DNA from: Lachnospiraceae bacterium
Lineage (GTDB): Bacteria; Bacillota; Clostridia; Lachnospirales; Lachnospiraceae
Length of the DNA: 42,667 nt
Direction: 5' to 3'
NCBI GenBank assembly: GCA_017513125.1
Contig: JAFWDI010000030.1
Location: forward strand, 1-42,667
Positions 1 through 7,432 of the stretch are shown one piece after another. The notes under the pieces were generated by a model. It had not been told where the DNA came from. It worked only from the letters and a program-made list of their open reading frames with translations, and ran no database searches. Numbering within the stretch: the stretch's first letter is position 1; every line of letters starts with the position of its first letter. Position numbers and translations under genes: made by a program.

Positions 1-945
1 CTGCAGGCGCTGATCATCGGGCTGGTCGCCTGGTTTATCGTCGAGATGATGATCCGCCGCAGCGTGCGCGTCTTTACGAAGAAGCAGTGGCTGGGCTGGG
101 GCGTTTTCTCGGTCTGCATCGTCATCCTGCTGTTCCTGCTGCGGTTCGACGCGTTCGGGATCGAGCGGCGCGTTCCGGACCCGGAGCGGGTGAACGGCGC
201 CGTGATGCAGGTCTACGGCGACCAGCTGCAGACGGAGGATCCGGAGCAGATCCGGGAGATCGAAGAGATCCACCGGATGATCGTGGAGGACCGGCGGGAG
301 ATCCGGGATTATGAGGAGTACAGCACGTGGATCTATGACTACGAAAACCGGCAGACGGTCGGGTTCACATACGTCATGCCGAACGGCTCGCTCATGCGGA
401 GGAACTATGTTCTGAACAGGAACAATGAGGCCGGCGCGCGCATCCTGGACAGGATCGATGATCTGGTGAACCGTCCGGAAAATGCAGAGAGGCTGCTGCT
501 GGGGGAGTACGCGGATATATACGAGCTGTCCTATGCCGAGATCCAGTATTATCAGCTGCAGACGGATGGCGGCGGAGCGTACTGGTATGACAGTGCGTTT
601 ATGAATCTGAGCCTGAGCCGGGCGGACTGTGACGCGCTGCTGGAAGCGGTCCGGAAGGATATCGCGGAGGGGCATTTACGTGTCGGGAGTTCGCAGGCGG
701 ATGATTACGCGAACACGCTGATCCTGAACTTCGCGGATCCGGAGAACCCCGGCCCGGAGAACGGAAACTACGATTACCGGGAACTGACGCTGAACGCCTC
801 GTGCACGCATACGCTGGAAACGCTCCGGCGAAGCCCGAATTTCGCTCCGGCGGACCTGATCACTGTCAGGGAGATCACGCTGGTGGAGTCCGGAGAAATC
901 GTTCCGGACGCGGGGGATACCGCCGACGTTATAAACATGGATTGA
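1..945 (+). CDS. ABC-2 type transporter permease, C-terminal part (5' end outside window)
   Basis: The frame is open from base 1 through the methionine at 46 to the stop at 945, so this is the 3' part of a longer gene. The visible protein starts inside a hydrophobic segment ending IVEMMIRRSVRVF, followed by a second membrane helix (around VFSVCIVILLFLLRF) and then about 250 residues of soluble, charged sequence with no further membrane segment. This arrangement (last helices, RxRVF-type basic linker, one more helix, extracytoplasmic domain beginning GIERRVPD) resembles the DUF6449-type C-terminal domain found on Firmicutes ABC permeases that pair with GntR-type regulators and an ATPase. The assignment is by remembered family pattern, not search. 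The ATPase partner would lie upstream, out of view. Confidence 0.6.
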   Translation: MQALIIGLVAWFIVEMMIRRSVRVFTKKQWLGWGVFSVCIVILLFLLRFDAFGIERRVPDPERVNGAVMQVYGDQLQTEDPEQIREIEEIHRMIVEDRREIRDYEEYSTWIYDYENRQTVGFTYVMPNGSLMRRNYVLNRNNEAGARILDRIDDLVNRPENAERLLLGEYADIYELSYAEIQYYQLQTDGGGAYWYDSAFMNLSLSRADCDALLEAVRKDIAEGHLRVGSSQADDYANTLILNFADPENPGPENGNYDYRELTLNASCTHTLETLRRSPNFAPADLITVREITLVESGEIVPDAGDTADVINMD

Positions 946-960
946 TAAGGTTCATAACTC

Positions 961-990
961 TTTACAACAAAAGCGGCAGCGTGTTATGAT
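961..990 (+). promoter_or_regulatory. Predicted promoter of the amino-acid binding lipoprotein gene
   Basis: TTTACA at 961-966 and TATGAT at 985-990 are separated by 18 bases. Transcription would start near 997, about 80 bases before the ATG at 1077. It lies in the 131-base gap after the permease gene. Confidence 0.5.
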
Positions 991-1076
991 TATTTCCGCG
1001 TCGGAGACCGCAGGCTTTCGGCCGCGGGACCCCGGCGCGGAACATTGTTTTATTCAGTTAAAAAGGAGAAGTGAAG

Positions 1077-1937
1077 ATGAAAAAACTGCTTGCACTGCTG
1101 TTTGCCGGCATCATGATCTTCGGACTGGCTGCCTGCGGCGGTTCTTCGGACGCTCCCGCGCCCGCAGAGACCGACGCTGCGGCTCCCGCCGAGACCGGTG
1201 CCGAGGCTCCCGCGGAGACCGAGGCTGCCGGGTCTGATCTGGACGCCATCATCGGGCGCGGCGTTCTCGTGGTCGGCATCACCGATTTCGAGCCCATGGA
1301 CTACACCGACGAGAACGGCGAGTGGATCGGCTTCGACGCCGACATGGCCCGCGCGTTTGCCGAGGAGCTGGGCGTGGATATCGAGTTCGTCGAGATCGAC
1401 TGGGATAATAAGATTCTCGAGCTGAACTCCGGCGCAGTCGACTGCATCTGGAACGGCATGACCCTGACCGATGAGGTCATGAGCGCCATGGAGTGCACGA
1501 ACGCTTATATGAGCAACTCCCAGGCCATCGTGGCTGCCGCTGACGCCGCCGCGGCGATCACCTCGATCGAGGACTGTGCCGAGCTTTCCTTCGCGGTCGA
1601 GGCGGGCTCCGCCGGTGAGGCTGCCGCTGAAGATGCGGGCCTGACCTACACGCCCGTGCAGAACCAGGCTGCCGCGCTGATGGAAGTTCAGGCCGGTACG
1701 TCCGACGCTGCGATCATCGATGAGCTGATGGCCATCGCGATGGTCGGCGAGGGCACCAGCTACGCGGATCTCGCACAGTCGATCAACCTCACCGAGGAAG
1801 AGTACGGCGTCGGCTTCCGCCAGGGCTCCGATGCTGCCGCGGCGCTGAACGACTTCTTCGCCGCTTCCTATGCGGACGGCTCGATGACGCAGATCGCCGA
1901 GACCTACGGCCTCGAAAACTCGATCATCCCGCAGTAA
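1077..1937 (+). CDS. Polar amino-acid ABC transporter substrate-binding lipoprotein
   Basis: Extracytoplasmic solute-binding protein (family 3, SBP_bac_3), expected to capture an amino acid and deliver it to the permease encoded at 2129-2815. The start is taken at ATG 1077 and not the in-frame GTG at 1071, because GGAG at 1065-1068 is 8 bases from the ATG but only 2 from the GTG. The 286-residue product has a lipoprotein signal with lipobox LAAC (Cys20), then a linker of repeated Ala-Pro-Ala-Glu-Thr units to about residue 45, then a two-lobed domain including GFDADMARAFAEELG, typical of family 3. Length is normal. It is separated from its permease and ATPase genes by a strong terminator, which would let the binding protein be made in excess. 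Substrate cannot be told from sequence. Confidence 0.9.
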   Translation: MKKLLALLFAGIMIFGLAACGGSSDAPAPAETDAAAPAETGAEAPAETEAAGSDLDAIIGRGVLVVGITDFEPMDYTDENGEWIGFDADMARAFAEELGVDIEFVEIDWDNKILELNSGAVDCIWNGMTLTDEVMSAMECTNAYMSNSQAIVAAADAAAAITSIEDCAELSFAVEAGSAGEAAAEDAGLTYTPVQNQAAALMEVQAGTSDAAIIDELMAIAMVGEGTSYADLAQSINLTEEEYGVGFRQGSDAAAALNDFFAASYADGSMTQIAETYGLENSIIPQ

Positions 1938-1990
1938 CGATCTGACGCGGGACGCGCGGAGACCTCTGCGCGATCACAGAGAAAGACCGG

Positions 1991-2028
1991 GAGACGGCCG
2001 CGAAAACCTTCGCGGCCGTCTCTGTTTT
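1991..2028 (+). terminator. Intrinsic terminator after the binding-protein gene
   Basis: A perfect 12-bp stem (GAGACGGCCGCG at 1991-2002 with CGCGGCCGTCTC at 2011-2022) with an 8-base loop is followed by TGTTTT. It ends the lipoprotein transcript ahead of a new promoter. Confidence 0.9.
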
Positions 2029-2029
2029 A

Positions 2030-2059
2030 TTGAAAAATATCCGGGAACTGTGATACTAT
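2030..2059 (+). promoter_or_regulatory. Predicted promoter for permease/ATPase genes
   Basis: TTGAAA at 2030-2035 and TACTAT at 2054-2059 with an 18-base spacer, starting right after the terminator at 1991-2028. TATGAT at 2057-2062 is an alternative -10 but its spacing is long. Confidence 0.5.
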
Positions 2060-2128
2060 GATTCTGTATATTCGGTTTTCCTTTTCCGCGTGCGGGCGAC
2101 GCACCGCGCAGGTACGAAAGAGAGTTTC

Positions 2129-2815
2129 ATGAGTACATTTTCGCAACAACTCCCGATCGTTCTTCATTCGCTGAACGCAGGCTTCCTCCAGACGCTGCGG
2201 CTGTTTGGAATTACGCTTGCGGGCGCGATTCCGCTGGGCCTGGTCATCTGTCTGGGCTGTATGACGCGCTTTAAGCCGCTTACCGCGGTGCTCCGCGCCG
2301 TGATCTGGATCGTGCGCGGCACGCCTCTGATGATCCAGCTGCTGATCATCTATTATTTCCCGGGCATCGTTCTCGGAAACGCTTTCTGGGGCAGCGGCGA
2401 GCGCGGACGTTTTATCGCGGCTTCGGTAGCGTTCATCGTAAACTACGCGTGCTATTTCGCGGAGATCTACCGCGGCGGCATCCAGAGCATCCCGGTCGGT
2501 CAGGACGAGGCCGGCATGGTGCTCGGCATGACGAAGTCGCAGATCTTCTTTAAGGTGAAACTGCTCCAGATGGTGAAGCGCATCGTGCCTCCGATGTCGA
2601 ACGAGATCATCACGCTGGTGAAAGACACTTCGCTGTCCCGGATCATTGCCCTGCAGGAGATCATCTGGGCGGGCCAGTCCTTCATGAAGGGCCACCAGGG
2701 CATCTCGGGCGTGATCTGGCCGCTGTTCTTTACGGCGATCTATTATCTGGTCTTCACCGGCATTCTGACGATCGTGCTCGGCGCGATCGAGAAGAAGCTG
2801 AACTTCTTCCGATAG
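2129..2815 (+). CDS. Amino-acid ABC transporter permease (HisM/GlnP type)
   Basis: Inner-membrane permease of a polar amino-acid importer. The 228-residue protein has several hydrophobic helices, the segment VIWIVRGTPLMIQLL typical of the HisM/GlnP family near residue 60, and the cytoplasmic EAA coupling loop (GQDEAGMVLGMTKSQ, around residues 124-138) that docks on the ATPase. Start is taken at ATG 2129, preceded by a weak GAAAGAGAG; the frame can be extended to a GTG at 2090, but that has no ribosome site and adds non-family residues. It is followed after 9 bases by the ATPase gene, whose ribosome site begins at the permease stop, so the two are one transcript. Confidence 0.92.
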   Translation: MSTFSQQLPIVLHSLNAGFLQTLRLFGITLAGAIPLGLVICLGCMTRFKPLTAVLRAVIWIVRGTPLMIQLLIIYYFPGIVLGNAFWGSGERGRFIAASVAFIVNYACYFAEIYRGGIQSIPVGQDEAGMVLGMTKSQIFFKVKLLQMVKRIVPPMSNEIITLVKDTSLSRIIALQEIIWAGQSFMKGHQGISGVIWPLFFTAIYYLVFTGILTIVLGAIEKKLNFFR

Positions 2816-2824
2816 GAGGTGCGT

Positions 2825-3613
2825 ATGGCGATCCTGGATGTAAAAAATCTGGAGAAGCACTTCGGCTCGACCCGCGTTCTGAACGACATTTCGTTCTCGC
2901 TCGAGAAGGGGAACGCCCTCGCGATCATCGGCGCGTCCGGCTCGGGTAAGACCACGCTGCTTCGCTGCCTGAATTTCCTGGAGATTCCGAATCAGGGCGT
3001 GATCTCGGTAAAGGACGAAGTGATCTTCGACGCCGCGGCGCGCGGACGCGTGAGCGAGCGGGAGATCCGCCGGAGGCGGCTGCATTTCGGGCTCGTGTTC
3101 CAGTCGTTTAATCTGTTCCCGCAGTACACTGCATTGGGAAATGTATGTCTGGCCGGAAAGCTCCTTGCGCAGGAACGCCCGGATTTCCAGGCGAATAAAA
3201 AGGAGATCTTCGCGGAGATCGAGGAGAAAGGCCGGAGCCTGCTCGCGCAGATGGGCCTGTCGGACCGGGCGGAGCATTTCCCGCACCAGCTGTCGGGCGG
3301 ACAGCAGCAGCGCGTGGCGATCGCGCGGGCGCTGGCGCTGGAGCCTGACATTCTCTGCTTCGACGAGCCGACTTCCGCGCTCGACCCCGAGCTGACCGGC
3401 GAGGTCCTGCGGGTCATCCGTTCTCTGGCCGAGAAGGAGACGACCATGATCATCGTCACGCATGAGATGGCTTTCGCCCGTGACGTCGCGGACCAGGTGA
3501 TCTTCATGGAAGGCGGATATATTCTGGAACAGGGTCCCGCGAAGGAAGTCATCGGGAACCCGAAGGAAGAGCGAACGAAACAGTTTCTCGCGAGGTACCG
3601 CGAGGACGCGTAA
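2825..3613 (+). CDS. Amino-acid ABC transporter ATP-binding protein (GlnQ/HisP type)
   Basis: Cytoplasmic ATPase powering the importer. Visible motifs of the 262-residue protein: Walker A GASGSGKT (36-43), Q-loop VFQSFNLFP, signature LSGGQQQR (about 155-162), Walker B ILCFDEPTSALD and H-loop VTHEM. The start is ATG 2825, with AGGAGG at 2814-2819 five bases upstream; a GTG at 2819 falls inside that ribosome site and is rejected. Compared with GlnQ there is an Arg-rich stretch (RGRVSEREIRRRR) before the Q-loop, a common variant in clostridial homologues. It closes the importer operon. Confidence 0.95.
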   Translation: MAILDVKNLEKHFGSTRVLNDISFSLEKGNALAIIGASGSGKTTLLRCLNFLEIPNQGVISVKDEVIFDAAARGRVSEREIRRRRLHFGLVFQSFNLFPQYTALGNVCLAGKLLAQERPDFQANKKEIFAEIEEKGRSLLAQMGLSDRAEHFPHQLSGGQQQRVAIARALALEPDILCFDEPTSALDPELTGEVLRVIRSLAEKETTMIIVTHEMAFARDVADQVIFMEGGYILEQGPAKEVIGNPKEERTKQFLARYREDA

Positions 3614-3634
3614 AGATAAAAAGAGGAGGATACT

Positions 3635-4993
3635 ATGGGCCTGATCAGAGCTGCACTCGGATCGGCGGGCGGCGTCCTGGCCGATCAGTGGAAAGAGTAT
3701 TTTTACTGTGATGCGCTGCCGGTAAATGTTCTGGCAGTACGCGGGAGAAAACGCGTTTCCGACCGTTCGTCGAACACGCAGGGAAATGACAACATCATTT
3801 CGAACGGGTCCGTGATCGCTGTGGCGGACGGACAGTGCATGATGATCGTCGAACAGGGGCAGATCGTCGAGGTCTGCGCTGAGCCCGGTGAGTTCACCTA
3901 TGACACCTCGACGGAGCCCAGCATCTTCGCGACCGGCTTGAACCTGACCGGCATCGGCGAGGTCTTTAAGACCATGGGGAAGCGCTTCACCTTCGGCGGC
4001 GAGGCTCCGAAGGACCAGAGGGTCTATTACTTTAACACGAAGGAGCTGATGGGAAATAAATACGGGACCGCGAACCCCATTCCTTTCCGCGTCGTGGACC
4101 GGAACGTGGGGCTCGACCTGGACGTATCGCTTCGCTGCTTCGGCGAGTACAGCTACCGCATCACGAATCCGCTGCTGTTCTATAAGAACGTCTGCGGAAA
4201 TGTTGCGGAGGCCTACACCCGTGACCAGATCGAGAGCCAGATGAAGTCGGAGCTCCTGACCGCGCTGCAGCCCTGCTTCGCGCGCCTGTCCGAGATGGGC
4301 ATCCGCTATTCGGCGGTTCCCGGACATACGACGGAGATGGCGGATCTTCTGAATGAGGAGCTTTCCGCGAGATGGCGCGATCTGAGAGGTATCGAGATCG
4401 TGTCCTTCGGCGTCGGCAGCATCAAGGCTTCCGACGAGGATGAGGCCATGATCAAGGAGCTGCAGAGGAACGCCGCGTTCCGTGATCCCACGATGGCAGC
4501 GGCGCATATGGTCGGCGCGCAGGCGCAGGCGATGCAGGATGCGGCCAAGAACGAAGGCGCGGGTCCCGCGATGGCGTTTATGGGCATGAACATGGCCGGC
4601 CAGGCGGGCGGCGCGAATATCCAGAACCTGTACCAGATGGGACAGCAGCAGGCGCAGCAGGCCGCTCCGCCGCAGCCTCAGGGGCAGGCGATCGCGAACG
4701 CGCATCAGGCATTGAACGAGGCGGCCTGGACCTGCCCGCAGTGCGGAAGCCAGGCGACCGGGAAATTCTGCCCGGAGTGCGGCACGAAGCGCCCCGCGGA
4801 GGATGGCTGGACCTGTCCGAGCTGCGGAACCGTGAATAAGGGCAAGTTCTGCCAGGAGTGCGGTACGAAGAAGCCCGCGGGCGTCCCGCAGTATAAGTGC
4901 GACAAATGCGGCTGGGAGCCGGAAGACCCGGCGAACCCGCCGAAGTTCTGCCCGGAGTGCGGCGATCCGTTCGGCGACGAGGATCAGGTCTGA
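3635..4993 (+). CDS. SPFH-domain protein with three C-terminal zinc ribbons (YdjI-like)
   Basis: 452-residue protein of the SPFH 'virion core protein' group that includes Bacillus YdjI. The first ~280 residues carry the SPFH (band-7-like) fold, with the FTYDTSTEPSIF segment typical of the group. A Gln/Ala-rich linker follows (about 320-355). Then come three CxxC...CxxC units with cysteines near 367/370/379/382, 394/397/406/409 and 422/425/439/442. No signal peptide or membrane helix is visible. In Bacillus, YdjI helps recruit PspA-type envelope-stress proteins to the membrane; whether that holds here is inference. ATG 3635 has GAGGAG upstream. It directly precedes another zinc protein (5063), with which it probably acts. 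Confidence 0.85.
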   Translation: MGLIRAALGSAGGVLADQWKEYFYCDALPVNVLAVRGRKRVSDRSSNTQGNDNIISNGSVIAVADGQCMMIVEQGQIVEVCAEPGEFTYDTSTEPSIFATGLNLTGIGEVFKTMGKRFTFGGEAPKDQRVYYFNTKELMGNKYGTANPIPFRVVDRNVGLDLDVSLRCFGEYSYRITNPLLFYKNVCGNVAEAYTRDQIESQMKSELLTALQPCFARLSEMGIRYSAVPGHTTEMADLLNEELSARWRDLRGIEIVSFGVGSIKASDEDEAMIKELQRNAAFRDPTMAAAHMVGAQAQAMQDAAKNEGAGPAMAFMGMNMAGQAGGANIQNLYQMGQQQAQQAAPPQPQGQAIANAHQALNEAAWTCPQCGSQATGKFCPECGTKRPAEDGWTCPSCGTVNKGKFCQECGTKKPAGVPQYKCDKCGWEPEDPANPPKFCPECGDPFGDEDQV

Positions 4994-5062
4994 GCATCAT
5001 GCGGAGCGGCTGCCGGATGATGTGTCCGGCGCAGTGACATTGGCATAGAAAAGGAGAAGGAC

Positions 5063-6094
5063 ATGGGACTTTTTGATAAGAAATTCTGTGATATCTGCGG
5101 CGAAAAGATCGGTCTGCTCGGAAACCGGAAACTGGCGGACGGAAACTGCTGCAAGGACTGCGCCGCGAAGCTTTCCCCGTTCTTTACCGAGCGGAAGCAG
5201 GCGAGCGTGGCGGACATCAAGGAACAGCTGGCCTACCGCGAGGCGAATAAGGCGCGGGTCGCCGCGTTCACGCCCACTCTGACGGTCGGCGAGGATACGA
5301 AGATCTACATTGACGAGAATCAGGGACAGTTCCTGATCTCCGGCGCGAAGAATTTCCGCGACGCAAATCCCGATGTATTCGAGTTCTCGGACGTGATCGG
5401 CTGCCAGCTCGACGTGCAGGAGCACCAGACCGAGATCCGGACGAAAGACGCCGAGGGACATACGCAGAGCCTGAACCCGCGCTGCTATGCGTATTCGTAT
5501 GATTTCTATGTGATCATTAATGTGAATAATCCCTGGTTCGACGAGATCAAATTCAAGCTGAATAACCGCACGGTCGGCCAGAATGTCCAGACCGTGATCC
5601 CGGCGGGAACGCAGCCTTTCGGCGGCGCTTCGGCGGTCAGACCGCAGGCTTACGGCGGTCAGCGCATGGCTTCGCCGCAGTCCGCGAAAGGTGTGCCCGG
5701 ACAGCAGAAGACCTTCCAGAAGGGCGGCGCGACGGTCAGCGTGGGACGGCCTCAGGTGCAGCGCACCGGCCCCCGCCCGGTGAACCTGTCGAACGGAAAC
5801 CGGACCTACACGAACCCGAACCAGGGCTTCGGAAATCAGGGCATGTACGCCGGGAACATGGGCGTCATGACCTCGAACGCGGCGGAAGTCCAGAACAGTT
5901 TCGACTATAAGAACTACGAGCAGATGGGTATGGAGATCCGCGAGATCCTTATGAGCGCACGCCAGTACGCGCGCGAGGAGGCCATGGCGGCCGCCGCACC
6001 TCAGCAGGCCGTGACCTGCCCGTACTGCGGCGCGACGACGTATCCGGACGCGAACGGCTGCTGCGAGTACTGCGGCGGCGCACTGTTCGGCTGA
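5063..6094 (+). CDS. DUF4428-type zinc protein with N- and C-terminal zinc ribbons
   Basis: 343 residues. The N-terminus (FCDICGEKIGLLGNRKL...CCKDC) matches the DUF4428 four-cysteine domain. The middle third contains a beta-rich segment (TKIYIDENQGQFLISG to FYVIINVNNPWF) resembling a PH-like/GRAM-like region often linked to DUF4428. A long low-complexity Gly/Gln/Pro/Asn linker (about 175-275) leads to a short helix and a final CPYCGATT...CEYCGGALFG ribbon. AAGGAGAAGG precedes ATG 5063. The gene lies 69 bases after the SPFH gene on the same strand. No enzymatic motif is visible; a role with the SPFH protein in membrane stress or scaffold formation is inferred from context only. Confidence 0.75.
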   Translation: MGLFDKKFCDICGEKIGLLGNRKLADGNCCKDCAAKLSPFFTERKQASVADIKEQLAYREANKARVAAFTPTLTVGEDTKIYIDENQGQFLISGAKNFRDANPDVFEFSDVIGCQLDVQEHQTEIRTKDAEGHTQSLNPRCYAYSYDFYVIINVNNPWFDEIKFKLNNRTVGQNVQTVIPAGTQPFGGASAVRPQAYGGQRMASPQSAKGVPGQQKTFQKGGATVSVGRPQVQRTGPRPVNLSNGNRTYTNPNQGFGNQGMYAGNMGVMTSNAAEVQNSFDYKNYEQMGMEIREILMSARQYAREEAMAAAAPQQAVTCPYCGATTYPDANGCCEYCGGALFG

Positions 6095-6137
6095 CGTCCG
6101 GGGTGTTTCCGGCGTCAGACCGGAGAGAGGAGTAACT

Positions 6138-6503
6138 ATGCCTTTCATCGATGTGAAAACCACCAGAAAGCTGGACGAGCCGCTGAAGGAAGCGATCGCG
6201 GCCGATCTGGCGACGGCGATCGAGATGGTCCCCGGAAAGATCGGGGCCGGCTTCGAGATCTGTTTCTCGGACGGCGCGGACCTGTGGATGGGCGCGCGGA
6301 AGCTCGAAAACGGAGCGTATCTGTCGCTCGCGTATTTCCTGCCGATCACGGACGAGATCCTGGATGCGCTGAACGCGGAACTGTTCCGCATCGTGCGGGA
6401 GCATCTGGACGTGAAGGACGAGGACATGTATATTACATACCGCGAGGTGACGGACTGGGGCGTTCACGGCGGCTGCCCGCATAAAGGCCAGTTCATTAAG
6501 TGA
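6138..6503 (+). CDS. MIF/4-oxalocrotonate-tautomerase superfamily protein
   Basis: 121-residue protein starting Met-Pro-Phe-Ile-Asp-Val; removal of Met would expose the N-terminal proline that serves as catalytic base in this superfamily. Length (~115-120), the two beta-alpha-beta halves and the C-terminal segment DMYITYREVTDWGVHGG, equivalent to the YINY...VGW segment of MIF, point to the MIF-like branch and not to the 62-residue 4-OT branch. Its physiological substrate is unknown. GAGAGGAG lies five bases before the start. It is transcribed in the same direction as the macrodomain gene downstream, but a promoter with a palindrome intervenes, so the two may be separately expressed. Confidence 0.75.
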   Translation: MPFIDVKTTRKLDEPLKEAIAADLATAIEMVPGKIGAGFEICFSDGADLWMGARKLENGAYLSLAYFLPITDEILDALNAELFRIVREHLDVKDEDMYITYREVTDWGVHGGCPHKGQFIK

Positions 6504-6541
6504 CGCCGCGGGCGCGGGACGGCTTAAGAAGGTATTTTCCG

Positions 6542-6574
6542 AAACAGGTATGGTATAATGATCCATACCTGTTT
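6542..6574 (+). promoter_or_regulatory. Palindromic promoter of the macrodomain-sirtuin operon
   Basis: AAACAGGTATGG (6542-6553) and CCATACCTGTTT (6563-6574) form a perfect 12-bp inverted repeat whose 9-base centre contains the consensus -10 hexamer TATAAT (6554-6559). No good -35 is found 16-18 bases upstream (GGTATT-like sequence). The arrangement suggests an operator wrapped around the -10 box, or less likely a terminator for the tautomerase gene with only a short T run (TTTT). Confidence 0.6.
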
Positions 6575-6595
6575 TGATTCCGGGAGGAGACGCAT

Positions 6596-7432
6596 ATGAA
6601 AGAACCGAAAACACAGGAAGAGCGGCTGGACTGGCTGGTCGAGCGGTTCAAGGCCGAAGATATGGGGTATATGAGCATCCCGACGCCGGCGGCTGCCGAG
6701 GGAAAGCGGACCCTGCTGCGGTCCATGATGAATGTCCGCATGCCGAAGAGCCTTCCTGAGGAGGTCCGCGCGGTGCAGGACGCATATCTGCGGGAGCGTG
6801 CCGCGGAGAAAGGCGTGGTGCGCGTCGGGGATATTCCGACGGCCGCGCAGGCGTTCTTCAGCGACTATCCCGGGGCGGACCTGATCTCGGTCTGGCAGGG
6901 CGACATCACGCGCCTGGCGGCAGACGCGGTCGTGAACGCGGCGAACGCGCAGATGCTCGGGTGTTTCCGGCCGATGCACACCTGCATCGACAACTGCATC
7001 CACACATTCGCGGGTGTGGAACTGCGGGAAGAGTGCGACCGGCAGATGGGACTGCTGCGGGAGCGTTACGGCGAGGAATACGAACAGCCGACCGCGGTCC
7101 CGATGCTGACGGACGCGTATAATCTGCCGGCGAAGAAGATCATTCATATCGTGGGGCCGATCGTGACGGACGAGCTGACGCCGGCACTCGAACGCGATCT
7201 GGCGTCCTGCTATCGGAACACGCTGGATCTGTGTGAGCGCGAAGGGCTGCGGAGCGTGGCGTTCTGCTGCATCTCCACAGGGGTGTTCCGCTTTCCGAAC
7301 GAGCGCGCAGCGGAGATCGCGGTCCGGATGGTCACGAACTGGCTGGATCAGCATCAGGGCGCGGTGGACCGCGTGATATTTAACGTTTTTAAGGACGAAG
7401 ACAGGAGGATCTATGAGCGGCTCTTATCCTGA
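6596..7432 (+). CDS. Zinc-dependent macrodomain protein-ADP-ribose hydrolase (SirTM partner)
   Basis: 278-residue protein predicted to remove ADP-ribose from proteins modified by the class M sirtuin encoded next to it. The N-terminal ~95 residues form the helical extension seen in this branch. The macrodomain follows: WQGDITRLAADAVVNAAN (ADP-ribose binding, about 100-118), then GCFRPMHTCIDNCIHT (about 121-136), whose Cys-x3-His-x-Cys set is the zinc-site signature of zinc macrodomains. The glycine-rich phosphate loop is CCISTGVFRFP near 222-232. ATG 6596 is preceded by GGGAGGAG. The gene overlaps the sirtuin gene by 20 bases, so translation is coupled. The family role is established for streptococcal and staphylococcal homologues; activity here is inferred. 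Confidence 0.9.
   Translation: MKEPKTQEERLDWLVERFKAEDMGYMSIPTPAAAEGKRTLLRSMMNVRMPKSLPEEVRAVQDAYLRERAAEKGVVRVGDIPTAAQAFFSDYPGADLISVWQGDITRLAADAVVNAANAQMLGCFRPMHTCIDNCIHTFAGVELREECDRQMGLLRERYGEEYEQPTAVPMLTDAYNLPAKKIIHIVGPIVTDELTPALERDLASCYRNTLDLCEREGLRSVAFCCISTGVFRFPNERAAEIAVRMVTNWLDQHQGAVDRVIFNVFKDEDRRIYERLLS

Noticed and set aside
2027..4705. 892-codon open frame on the minus strand
   Set aside because: It runs antisense through the permease, ATPase and SPFH genes, all with clear motifs and ribosome sites. Its Arg/His/Leu-rich composition is the expected shadow of GC-rich plus-strand codons.
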